Source: Phocaeicola coprophilus DSM 18228 = JCM 13818 (GTDB lineage: Bacteria > Bacteroidota > Bacteroidia > Bacteroidales > Bacteroidaceae). From it: DNA of 53,188 bases. The DNA is taken from contig NZ_EQ973643.1 of the NCBI RefSeq assembly GCF_000157915.1, positions 366,977 to 420,164 on the forward strand, read 5' to 3'. How positions within the stretch are numbered: position 1 is the first letter of the stretch; each line of letters opens with the position of its first letter. The translations under genes and the position numbers were made by a program. Positions 45,311 to 53,188 of this stretch are shown one piece after another. The notes under the pieces are model-generated. The model saw nothing but the letters and a program-made list of their open reading frames with translations. It searched no databases and was not told the origin of the DNA.

Positions 45311-45865
45311 ATGGAAAAAACAGAGACACATATTCTAACAGAAATAGCAGCAGGCAATAAACTGGCTTTCGAACAGTTATTCTTTCAATATCAGCCTCAA
45401 CTGGTTGCCTTCCTGACCGGACTGACACATGACCCGGAGCTCAGCAGGGACATGGCTCAAGAAATATTTTTATCCATTTGGAATGAACGCAAAAAACTGG
45501 AACAGATAAAGTCAATTTCTGCTTATCTCTATCAAATGGCCCGTTATAAAGTATATGATTATTTTGATCATCTAAGCGTAACAGAACAATATACCCAAGA
45601 ATACCTAAAAAATGGCTCAGGAGCAGAATCCATGGAAGAATGGCTATTCACTCGTGAGCTACAGGCTTTAATTCAGGAAACAGTGAACAGAATGTCTCCC
45701 CAACGTCAATTAGTATACCGGATGAGTCGGGAAAAAGGGCTCTCCAATGAAGAAATAGCACTACGTTTAAATATCAGTAAACGAACCGTAGAAAACCATC
45801 TGACAGCAGCCTTAGGTATTTTACGTAAGGTTATCTATGTATGGATACTTCTCACCATATCCTGA
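45311..45865 (+). CDS. RNA polymerase sigma-70 factor, ECF subfamily
   Basis: Extracytoplasmic-function sigma factor of 184 residues. Region 2 (about 22-90) has FEQLFFQYQPQLVAFL and the core-binding DMAQEIFLSIWNERKKL. Region 4 (about 120-172) has MSPQRQLVYRMSREKG and the helix-turn-helix LSNEEIALRLNISKRTVENHL. In Bacteroidetes such factors are released by a FecR-type anti-sigma factor when a TonB receptor with an STN domain binds its glycan. Here the FecR gene is third and the STN-SusC gene follows, but an aspartyl-protease gene lies between sigma and anti-sigma, which is unusual. Confidence 0.94.
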   Translation: MEKTETHILTEIAAGNKLAFEQLFFQYQPQLVAFLTGLTHDPELSRDMAQEIFLSIWNERKKLEQIKSISAYLYQMARYKVYDYFDHLSVTEQYTQEYLKNGSGAESMEEWLFTRELQALIQETVNRMSPQRQLVYRMSREKGLSNEEIALRLNISKRTVENHLTAALGILRKVIYVWILLTIS

Positions 45866-45965
45866 CTTATCTCCCCACTCTTTAATTCTAAATATACTGT
45901 TTTAACCGATATGTATTCTTGAACGATCTACTTATAGAAATACTAACACATTAATAAATCCATTC

Positions 45966-46889
45966 ATGAAAACACTTATTTATACCCTCATTGCAATTTA
46001 TCTGGTATTGCCCCGGGAATTTATTCAGGCACAAATAATTGACCAGATTCCATTTGAATTAGCCTCCGACAACAGAGTCTATCTCAAATGCAAAGTCAAT
46101 AACAATGATACATTAAGATTCCTGTTTGATACTGGAGCAACCGATATGATTATGAATCCGAATTCTCCACGATCAACCTATTCCATTCAATTTGACTCAC
46201 AAGTGACAAACAATGGTGCAACAGGAACAAACTTAATTCAGGTAAGTTCAGACAATGAACTTCAATTAGGGAATATGCAGATCAAAGGACTGCGCTTCCT
46301 TTCTATTCCCTATCCTCCCAACTTCTGGGATGGAGTAATCGGCCTTAGTTTCATCAGTCAATATCCTCTAAAACTGGATTATGATACAAAAACCTTATAT
46401 GTTTATGAAAGATCTTCCTTCATACCTCCGAAAAATGCCATAGCCCTAAAAATTAAGTATGCTCTCGGCGTACCACTGGTTCCTATACAAGTCAAAGTAA
46501 ACAACAGAATATTCAATATGAAAGTAGAAATCGATACTGGATCAGACCGGGTATTGGATATGAATACACCATTTGTACGTCAGAATGATCTACTCGGCAC
46601 TCAAAGCCCTTTTGCCATTTCCCGCATAACCAGTTCCGATTCCAATGCCGGAGAGCTTCAAAACGTTTTCTTCGATGAAGTCCGGTTAGGTAACATGAAT
46701 TTCTATAAAATACCGGGAGCTTTCTCAACAGTAACGGAAGGAGTACAAGCCAGTCAGGAAATGGAAGGAGTACTGGGAAATAATTTTCTTCAGAGATTTA
46801 ACATCACTCTGGACTTGCAGAACGGATATATCTATTTAGAGCCTAACAATCTAATATACAAACCTTTTTATCATTTTCTCATTGAATGA
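45966..46889 (+). CDS. Secreted two-lobed retropepsin-like aspartyl protease
   Basis: Exported protein of 307 residues with a signal peptide (TLIYTLIAIYLVLPREFIQA). Two retropepsin-like lobes are each recognisable. Lobe 1 has D55-T56-G57 in FLFDTGATD and ends with DGVIGLSFIS. Lobe 2 has D190-T191-G192 in VEIDTGSDR and ends with EGVLGNNFL. Both lobes keep the catalytic Asp and the following hydrophobic-Gly motif, so one chain could form a complete pepsin-like active site. It sits between the ECF sigma gene (100-bp gap) and the FecR gene (103-bp gap), all on one strand. Cleaving the anti-sigma factor or a receptor part in the periplasm is an attractive guess without direct proof. No lipobox or membrane anchor beyond the signal peptide is seen. 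Confidence 0.85.
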   Translation: MKTLIYTLIAIYLVLPREFIQAQIIDQIPFELASDNRVYLKCKVNNNDTLRFLFDTGATDMIMNPNSPRSTYSIQFDSQVTNNGATGTNLIQVSSDNELQLGNMQIKGLRFLSIPYPPNFWDGVIGLSFISQYPLKLDYDTKTLYVYERSSFIPPKNAIALKIKYALGVPLVPIQVKVNNRIFNMKVEIDTGSDRVLDMNTPFVRQNDLLGTQSPFAISRITSSDSNAGELQNVFFDEVRLGNMNFYKIPGAFSTVTEGVQASQEMEGVLGNNFLQRFNITLDLQNGYIYLEPNNLIYKPFYHFLIE

Positions 46890-46992
46890 AGAATCACGTT
46901 AAAACAATATTTTTCCGATTTTATAAAAAAATTGATGATTTCGTTGTGTGTAAACACGATTTAAACCTACCTATATATAAAAGCTCAAAACA

Positions 46993-47985
46993 ATGAAAGA
47001 ACACGAATCCATCAAAAAACTATTCCAACTATATATTAGTGGAAAACATTTCTCTCAAACAGGACGAGCACTGTTTGGGAAATGGCTACGTGCTCCACAA
47101 GATCAAGAAACAAAAGAAGATCAATTACATCAGTATTGGGAAACGGTAGAAAATAAAATATCCGATAACACATGGCATGACTGGAACCGCTTACAAGCCC
47201 AATTAACTACACCAACTCTCCAGAAGAAAACCTTCCATATCCAATGGATGAGGTATGCGGCAGCAATAGCCCTGTTGATCATTTCAATAAGCGGAACCTA
47301 CTGGGCAACAACCCGGCATATTTTACAGCAACCTGTTGAAATGGTTGAATTATTCGTTCAACATGGAGATACCCGTGAAATACTGTTGCCAGACAGTTCA
47401 CGTATCTGGGTTAATGCAGGCTCTACAGTTCTTTATCCTGCCAATTTTGAGAAAATGGATTCCCGCACAGTCTATTTGACAGGAGAAGCTTCTTTCAATG
47501 TACACAAAGATCCGGAAAAACCTTTTATCGTAAAAACATCAGCTCTCAATGTACAAGCCTTAGGTACAGTCTTTACTGTCAAATCGTATACCAGTGAAAA
47601 TTACACCACTGCAACATTGGAACAAGGAAGCATTCAAGTCAGTCTAAAAGAAAAGCCTGACGAAACATATATTTTAAAGCCAAGTGAGCAACTGATTTAT
47701 TCACACATAAACCATACTGTTCAACAAAATAAGGTCGACTTATCGCTTTACAAACTAATGCGCAAAGGATATCTGATCTTTGAGAATGTTCCCTTTAAAC
47801 AATTAGCAAAAGAATTAGAAAAGAAATATGGAGTGACATTCTTATACAATTCAACCCGCTATGAAAATGATTTATATTGCATTAAATTTGCCCCGGATGA
47901 AACCATTGAAGATGTTATGGAGATCTTACATCAATTAATGAATATACAATATACCATTAAAGGAAATCATATTATTGTCAAATAA
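46993..47985 (+). CDS. FecR-family anti-sigma factor
   Basis: Inner-membrane anti-sigma factor of 330 residues. The cytoplasmic N-terminal part (about 1-85) would hold the ECF factor. One membrane helix follows (about 88-106, YAAAIALLIISISGTYWA). Then come the periplasmic FecR domain (DTREILLPDSSRIWVNAGS, VYLTGEASFNV, ALGTVFTVKSY) and a C-terminal DUF4974/STN-like domain (GYLIFENVPFKQLAKELEKKYGV) of the kind that contacts the receptor's signalling domain. The gene order fits control of the downstream susC-susD pair. Confidence 0.94.
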   Translation: MKEHESIKKLFQLYISGKHFSQTGRALFGKWLRAPQDQETKEDQLHQYWETVENKISDNTWHDWNRLQAQLTTPTLQKKTFHIQWMRYAAAIALLIISISGTYWATTRHILQQPVEMVELFVQHGDTREILLPDSSRIWVNAGSTVLYPANFEKMDSRTVYLTGEASFNVHKDPEKPFIVKTSALNVQALGTVFTVKSYTSENYTTATLEQGSIQVSLKEKPDETYILKPSEQLIYSHINHTVQQNKVDLSLYKLMRKGYLIFENVPFKQLAKELEKKYGVTFLYNSTRYENDLYCIKFAPDETIEDVMEILHQLMNIQYTIKGNHIIVK

Positions 47986-48003
47986 TTAAACAAGGAGGAT
48001 ATT

Positions 48004-48075
48004 ATGAAAAAAAGAAAACCGGAAAGGACAGCGGCCAACTACTCTTTCCGGTATTTGAAACCCAGCTATTTTTAA
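48004..48075 (+). CDS. Tiny ORF (23 codons) with perfect Shine-Dalgarno before susC
   Basis: ATG at 48004 opens MKKRKPERTAANYSFRYLKP and three more residues, then TAA. An uninterrupted AAGGAGGA (47992-47999) lies 4 bp upstream, a near-perfect anti-16S match that is rare in Bacteroides, where most genes lack such sites. The peptide is strongly basic with no membrane segment. Its middle is folded into a 9-bp hairpin (48018-48052). It lies between the anti-sigma gene and susC on the same strand and could be a leader peptide controlling entry to susC. I do not recognise it; it may also be chance. Confidence 0.5.
   Translation: MKKRKPERTAANYSFRYLKPSYF
48018..48052 (+). other. Hairpin inside the tiny ORF upstream of susC
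   Basis: ACCGGAAAG (48018-48026) and CTTTCCGGT (48044-48052) are perfectly complementary across a 17-nt loop. No T-run follows directly, though CTATTTTTAA comes 14 bp later, so a weak terminator or a leader RNA structure are both possible. Confidence 0.6.
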
Positions 48076-48109
48076 TTCATTCAAGATTCAGAAACCTATT
48101 AAATTTCTA

Positions 48110-51100
48110 ATGCTAAAATTTCAAACATACAAATTTATGAATTTATCAAATCTAATGCTAAGAGATAGTAGAAAAAAATTATCTCGGCTGCTGTGTATTA
48201 CAGCATTATCCGCATGTAGTGTATTTGCATATGCTCAGCAACAACCGGTTCACCTCACAGGAAATAACCTTCCATTAAAGAGTGTATTCAAACAGCTTGA
48301 AAAACAAACAGAGCTTTCCATCGATTATAAATCGCAAGACATTGATGATTCCCGGATCATCAAACAAATGCCGAAAGCTTCAACAATACAACAAGCAATG
48401 GAACAGTTGCTTAACGGCACTGATTGCATTGCAATCTTCAGTAACGGGCACATCATTATCAAGAAGAAAGACACACAAGAAAAGAATAAGCCTACCAAGA
48501 AGGTAAAAGGAACCATTCTGGATGCTGCCGGCATACCGGTAATCGGAGCCAATATTATGGTCAAAGGAACAGCTCAAGGAACAATAACGGATCTAAACGG
48601 TCAGTTCTCATTGGATGTTCCCGCAGGTACTACATTACAGATCTCTTACATCGGTATGGCCAATCAGGAAGTCAAAGTTGGTAATCAAACTAATCTTTCT
48701 ATCACTATGAAAGAAGATTCCGAAATGCTTGATGAGCTGGTTGTAGTAGGATTCGGAACGCAGAAAAAAGTAAACTTGACGGGAGCTGTAACAGCTGTAG
48801 CTGGAGACGATTTAACGAAACGTCCTGTCCTCAATGCCGAAAATATGCTACAAGGTCAAGTCCCCGGGTTAAGCGTCATTCAGAAATCAGGTCAGCCAGG
48901 GAGTGACAATACTTCATTTAGAATTCGTGGTCAAGGAACATATTCTGATGCTGGCTCTGATCCGTTAGTCTTAGTCAATGGTGTACCAGGTTCACTATCA
49001 TCATTGGATCCATCTATCATTGAAAGTGTATCCGTTCTAAAAGATGCCTCTTCTGCTTCCATTTATGGATCACGTGCTGCTAATGGGGTTATTTTAGTAA
49101 CGACCAAAAAAGGAGCAGACGGCAAAAAGTTTTCAGCAACCTATTCCGGTAATTTTTCAGTCTACAGTCCAACTAAAATGTTGGATATGGTAACAAATTC
49201 AGCAGAATACATGGAACTATACAATATTGCTAAAACAAATTCCCAGCTAGGAGGCTTATATGATGAAACAGAAATAGGGAAATACAGAAACAGCAATGGT
49301 TCTCTTGAGTTTCCTAGTTTTGACTGGGTGGATTATATGTTCAATCCGGCCTTTGTTCAAAACCATAACTTGTCTTTATGTGGAAGTTCTGAAAAAACAG
49401 ATTATAATATAACCTTAAATTTAGCAGATCAGCCAGGTACCATGCGTGGCTTTAATTATAATAAATATAATTTCTCATTAAATCTGAATTCCCAATTAAC
49501 AAAATGGTTACAAGTCGGAACATATATAAGCGCAAATTATAGCGAAAGGGAAGAACCTAGAAATGGCATAGTTGATGCTTTTTTATGTACTTTAGCTCAA
49601 GCCCCAACCGCAATGCCTTGGCTACCAGATGATGGGTCGGGTATTAAAAAATACACATTGGCAGCTTATCCAGAAATTGAATCTGGAAATAAAAATATGC
49701 TGGCTATGATTGATTATGATATTATGGCCCGCCATAAAACATATGATATGAATGGACAGATATTTTTTAATTTAACACCATTCAAGGGCTTTACCTGGCA
49801 TACAAAAATGGCAGGAAGGCTATCTGATGATAAGTTGCACGATTGGTCTGGTGAAAAAGTTCCTCTTTACAATTATCACTCCAAAGAATTTTCACGTAAT
49901 ATGGATTTAGGAGGAGGCTTTATTCCGGGGCTACAAGTAGAAGATGACCAGAATCTCTATCTGAATTTCTACACATATATGGAATATGTTTTTCAACTGA
50001 AAGAAGATCATAATTTCAAACTAATGCTTGGATATAATCAAGAGAAGAATGAGCGGAATGTAATTTGGGCAAAACGTAGAGACTATCAGTTTGTTTTGCC
50101 TGAATTGGATGCTGGGTCTAATGAAAATATGGAGAACTCAGGATATAAAGAAGAATGGGCTATTCGTTCTGGATTTTTCCGCTTAAACTACGACTATAAA
50201 GGCAAATATATGGTAGAGGTAAATACTCGTTTAGATGGGACTTCCCGTATTGCCAGTGAAAGTCGTTGGGGATGGTTCCCTTCATTTTCTCTAGGTTATA
50301 GACTTACTGAAGAAGATTTTATTAAAAATCTGAATTGGAACTGGTTGTCAAATCTAAAGATAAGAGGATCTTGGGGACAATTAGGAAATCAGAATATTGG
50401 TTTATATCCTTATCAAGCAATTGTTGATTTAACAGATAGTTATCCATTTGATAATGCAACTTTGACACAAGGAGTTGCTCAGAAAAAATACATTAATAGA
50501 GATCTGAAATGGGAGACTACTACAATAACAGATGTAGGACTTGAAATATCTTTGTTTAACAGATTAAACTTGACAGTTGATTGGTATAAGAAACAAACTA
50601 CTGACATTTTAAGAACAGCTCAATTATCTAATTTTGTCGGTCTGGAAGCTCCATATGTCAATGATGGAGAAATGCAAAATACAGGTATAGAAATAGCTGT
50701 GAACTGGAATGACTATGTTAAGAGTGGCGCAATGGAAGGATTACAATATAATTTAGGCTTTTATATTGATCGATATCGGAATGAATTAACTCATTTTGGT
50801 GCAGATGAAATAAAAAGTTTTTCTATTTTACGAGAAGGTATACCATATAATTCATACTATATGCTTGAAGCTATAGGTATATTTGCTGATCAAGCAGAGA
50901 TTGACGCTGCCCCCAAACAATTTAGTGACAATACCCGTCCTGGAGATATTCGTTATCGAGATGTAGATAATAATGGAATTATCGACTATAATGACCGAGT
51001 GGTCATGGGAGGAAGATTTCCTAAATTTGAGTATTCATTCAATGCAGGATTAAGCTGGAAAGGATTTGACCTGTCTCTTATGTTCCAAGGTGTAGAAGGC

Positions 51101-51505
51101 AAATACACATATGTAGGAGCTAGTGCTGGAGTTGTTCCTTTCGCTTCATATTGTGGAATACCCAAAGATTATTTGGATGGAATGTGGACTGAAGACAATC
51201 CGGAGAATGCAATAAATCCTCGTTTATATTATGATATGGGTGGAACCCGAAATACAAGAGCTAGTTCATATTATTTGAGAAATGCATCATATCTGAGATT
51301 GAAAAACCTGATGTTAGGTTATACATTCCCGTCAGAATGGACAAAAAAATTTGCTGTCAATAGATTAAAGGTATTCTTTAGCGGAGACAATTTACTAACT
51401 TTTACTCCATATAAAGGTTTAGATCCGGAAAATGACAGAGATGGTTCTTTTTTAGCTTATCCTCAAAACCGAATATTATCATTAGGTGTGAATGTTGAAT
51501 TTTAA
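48110..51505 (+). CDS. SusC-like TonB-dependent receptor with STN signalling domain
   Basis: Outer-membrane glycan importer of 1131 residues that works with the following SusD. The order is: signal peptide (LSRLLCITALSACSVFAYA), STN domain (about 45-110, LPLKSVFKQLEKQTELS), and carboxypeptidase-like sandwich (about 125-205, DAAGIPVIGANIMVKG). A TonB box (LDELVVVGFGTQ), a plug (LQGQVPGLSVIQKSGQPG, IRGQGTY, DASSASIYGSRAANGVI) and a large barrel ending NRILSLGVNVEF complete it. The STN domain marks receptors that signal to FecR, matching the genes upstream. An ATG at 48137 is an equally good start. The barrel part is visibly more AT-rich than the first kilobase. Confidence 0.94.
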   Translation: MLKFQTYKFMNLSNLMLRDSRKKLSRLLCITALSACSVFAYAQQQPVHLTGNNLPLKSVFKQLEKQTELSIDYKSQDIDDSRIIKQMPKASTIQQAMEQLLNGTDCIAIFSNGHIIIKKKDTQEKNKPTKKVKGTILDAAGIPVIGANIMVKGTAQGTITDLNGQFSLDVPAGTTLQISYIGMANQEVKVGNQTNLSITMKEDSEMLDELVVVGFGTQKKVNLTGAVTAVAGDDLTKRPVLNAENMLQGQVPGLSVIQKSGQPGSDNTSFRIRGQGTYSDAGSDPLVLVNGVPGSLSSLDPSIIESVSVLKDASSASIYGSRAANGVILVTTKKGADGKKFSATYSGNFSVYSPTKMLDMVTNSAEYMELYNIAKTNSQLGGLYDETEIGKYRNSNGSLEFPSFDWVDYMFNPAFVQNHNLSLCGSSEKTDYNITLNLADQPGTMRGFNYNKYNFSLNLNSQLTKWLQVGTYISANYSEREEPRNGIVDAFLCTLAQAPTAMPWLPDDGSGIKKYTLAAYPEIESGNKNMLAMIDYDIMARHKTYDMNGQIFFNLTPFKGFTWHTKMAGRLSDDKLHDWSGEKVPLYNYHSKEFSRNMDLGGGFIPGLQVEDDQNLYLNFYTYMEYVFQLKEDHNFKLMLGYNQEKNERNVIWAKRRDYQFVLPELDAGSNENMENSGYKEEWAIRSGFFRLNYDYKGKYMVEVNTRLDGTSRIASESRWGWFPSFSLGYRLTEEDFIKNLNWNWLSNLKIRGSWGQLGNQNIGLYPYQAIVDLTDSYPFDNATLTQGVAQKKYINRDLKWETTTITDVGLEISLFNRLNLTVDWYKKQTTDILRTAQLSNFVGLEAPYVNDGEMQNTGIEIAVNWNDYVKSGAMEGLQYNLGFYIDRYRNELTHFGADEIKSFSILREGIPYNSYYMLEAIGIFADQAEIDAAPKQFSDNTRPGDIRYRDVDNNGIIDYNDRVVMGGRFPKFEYSFNAGLSWKGFDLSLMFQGVEGKYTYVGASAGVVPFASYCGIPKDYLDGMWTEDNPENAINPRLYYDMGGTRNTRASSYYLRNASYLRLKNLMLGYTFPSEWTKKFAVNRLKVFFSGDNLLTFTPYKGLDPENDRDGSFLAYPQNRILSLGVNVEF

Positions 51506-51517
51506 TATAAAAGAACA

Positions 51518-53098
51518 ATGAAGAAAATAAAATTATATACAATAGCGGCTATAGCATCGCTCCTTCCACTTTTTTCATGTGAAGATTTTTTAGATTTAAA
51601 TCCGACTACGCAACCTTCAGAAACTACTTTCTGGAAAACAGAAAATGATTTTAATATGGCTTTAGCCGGAATTTACGGTCAGATGCGTAGTAACATCTAT
51701 TTTAACGAGCAGTTTGGACTATTTGATGCCCTTTCTGACAACATGTATGCAGGTCATAATGAAGGAAGTTCAGGTGATATATGCCGTGGAAATATAGATT
51801 CTAATATGGGAGGCTATATTTCTGATATTTTTAAGAACGCTTATTCTGCAGTTGCCAGAGTTAATATGTTCTTACAAGAAGTAGAAAAAAATACAACATT
51901 ACCAGTAGAGGTAAAAAATAGATTGATGGGAGAAGGTCTTTTCTTTAGAGCTTATCATCATTCTTGGGTTTATTTACTGTATGGAGATGTTCCGGTAGTT
52001 AATAAAGTATTGACCATGGAAGAACAATACATACTGAAAGAATCAGCAGAAACAGTTTATGAGTTAATTATGCAAGATTATGATAAAGCAATAGAAAATT
52101 TGCCTGATATTACATATTCTGAGAGCGCAGGACATATAACAAGAGGAACTGCAAAAGCTTTTAAAGCAAAGTTAATGTTGCAGCATGCTTATAAACAGGG
52201 GGTTCCAGACATACAAGAAATGACTGAGATCATATCTATTTTAGAATCTATTGAAGGATACTCATTACAACCAGAATATTCTGATTTATTTGAGGACAGC
52301 AAACAAGAAGATAGCCCGGAAATTATGTTTTCCGTCAAAAACTTAGCCCCTAATGCTGCTTCCGGTTATGATATGTATATGACAAACTGGCTCATGTATT
52401 GTCCTTTAAGAAACTTGATTGATGAATTTGAGCTGGAAGGAGAAGGAGAATGGAAAGGTTCAGCTGCAGCCCTGTCTATAAATGAAGAAGTTCTAAATGG
52501 CACAGATGATGAAGCTGCAGCATTAGAGCGTGCCAAATTATTTGAAGGCAGAGATAAAAGATTAAAGGCTACTATATTTCATTCAATGAGACCATTCCCT
52601 GAAATTAGAGCCATTGTAGGAGAAACTGATTTTACAGGTTTTGGCTGCTATAAATATTTACAACGAAATCTTACCTTACAAAAAGGAGATTTACTAGATG
52701 GCTCTGTCAGCCCACAAGATATGATTCATATGCGATACGGATATGTATTATTGATGATAGCAGAAGCTGAAAATGAAGTTAACGGTCCTACCCAAAAAGT
52801 TTATGATGCTATCAATTCCATCAGACGTCGTGCAGGACAAAATGAATTAAAAGCAGGGTTAACGCAAGACGAAATGCGCCATAAAATCAGACATGAATGG
52901 CGGGTTGAAACAGCTTTAGAGGGATTGCGTTATTTCGAAATGAAAAGATGGCACATTTTGGATGAAATAGAAAATATAAAAGATCCTAAGTTTGTTGATT
53001 ATCAACCTAAATTTGAAGAAAAATTTTATTATTGGCCTTTACCACAAAGCGAAATAGATAAAGCTGGAGGTATATTAATTCAAAACCCCAATTATTGA
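51518..53098 (+). CDS. RagB/SusD-family glycan-binding lipoprotein
   Basis: Surface lipoprotein of 526 residues, lipidated at C21 (LFSCEDFLDL). It forms the lid over the SusC channel. Family signatures are LNPTTQPSETTFWKTENDF, GEGLFFRAYHHSWVYLLYGDVPVV, RGTAKAFKAKLMLQ and the C-terminal IRHEWRVETALEGLRYFEMKRW, ending in QNPNY. It begins 13 bp after susC and is the last gene of the unit before a hairpin. The bound glycan cannot be deduced. Base use is strongly AT-rich, like the end of susC. Confidence 0.95.
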   Translation: MKKIKLYTIAAIASLLPLFSCEDFLDLNPTTQPSETTFWKTENDFNMALAGIYGQMRSNIYFNEQFGLFDALSDNMYAGHNEGSSGDICRGNIDSNMGGYISDIFKNAYSAVARVNMFLQEVEKNTTLPVEVKNRLMGEGLFFRAYHHSWVYLLYGDVPVVNKVLTMEEQYILKESAETVYELIMQDYDKAIENLPDITYSESAGHITRGTAKAFKAKLMLQHAYKQGVPDIQEMTEIISILESIEGYSLQPEYSDLFEDSKQEDSPEIMFSVKNLAPNAASGYDMYMTNWLMYCPLRNLIDEFELEGEGEWKGSAAALSINEEVLNGTDDEAAALERAKLFEGRDKRLKATIFHSMRPFPEIRAIVGETDFTGFGCYKYLQRNLTLQKGDLLDGSVSPQDMIHMRYGYVLLMIAEAENEVNGPTQKVYDAINSIRRRAGQNELKAGLTQDEMRHKIRHEWRVETALEGLRYFEMKRWHILDEIENIKDPKFVDYQPKFEEKFYYWPLPQSEIDKAGGILIQNPNY

Positions 53099-53116
53099 TT
53101 ATCGGCAAACAGTATC

Positions 53117-53155
53117 AGAGGTATGCCCAATAAATATTTTATTTGACATACCTCT
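53117..53155 (+). terminator. Probable terminator after susD
   Basis: AGAGGTATG (53117-53125) and CATACCTCT (53147-53155) form a 9-bp stem around an AT-rich interior that can pair further. A short TTTCAATCAT follows. It starts 19 bp after the susD stop and would end the sigma/protease/FecR/susCD locus. Confidence 0.55.
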
Positions 53156-53188
53156 TTCAATCATAAAAATCACTACTGTCCCGTAAAA

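Overview
The window looks like a chromosomal segment of a gut Bacteroidales, most likely Bacteroides or Phocaeicola. The evidence is many Bacteroides-type promoters (-33 TTTG/TTG and -7 TAnnTTTG), SusC/SusD outer-membrane proteins with an ECF sigma/FecR pair, many glycoside hydrolases, a LuxS/Pfs pair and a tyrosine recombinase beside an invertible DNA segment. I see no rRNA, tRNA, insertion sequence, CRISPR array or phage structural gene.

Layout. 1-1247: a 274-bp segment bounded by perfect 22-bp inverted repeats, with its likely DNA invertase; the gene it would switch lies left of the window. 1501-5505: a tripartite drug-efflux operon (TolC-like, HlyD/EmrA-like, MFS). 5567-5720: a 22-bp tandem-repeat array. 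5859-9669: a YfhO membrane protein and the mtnN-luxS pair. 9751-12806: a TonB-receptor-like outer-membrane barrel behind a good promoter, with a G9 tract and a short upstream ORF in its leader. 12872-17031: a fucosidase pair (GH29 plus a lipoprotein with a probable TIM barrel) divergent from an AraC-type regulator. 17113-21752: housekeeping genes (rpsO, a CDF transporter, a DUF418 protein, typA). 21875-33032: cell-surface lipopolysaccharide (LPS) genes: a five-gene GT90/GT2/ArnT/GtrA/GtrB operon, a DUF5672 protein, an LpxL-type acyltransferase, an MsbA-type exporter, and a GT2/LPS-kinase/GT2 operon. 33149-34159: pdxB.

34213-53098 is glycan utilisation: a GH29-GH3 operon, a second 22-bp repeat array, a membrane-bound winged-helix regulator, a DUF6067-like hydrolase and a GH35 beta-galactosidase. 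It ends with an envelope-signalling locus of ECF sigma factor, two-lobed aspartyl protease, FecR anti-sigma factor, a tiny ORF, STN-containing SusC and SusD. The last part, especially the susC barrel and susD, is visibly more AT-rich than the rest.

The least ordinary items are the invertible promoter, the G9/upstream-ORF leader (each length of the G tract predicts a different relation to the barrel gene), the protease between sigma and anti-sigma factor, and the 23-codon ORF with a perfect Shine-Dalgarno just before susC. Functions are assigned by reading motifs, with no database search.
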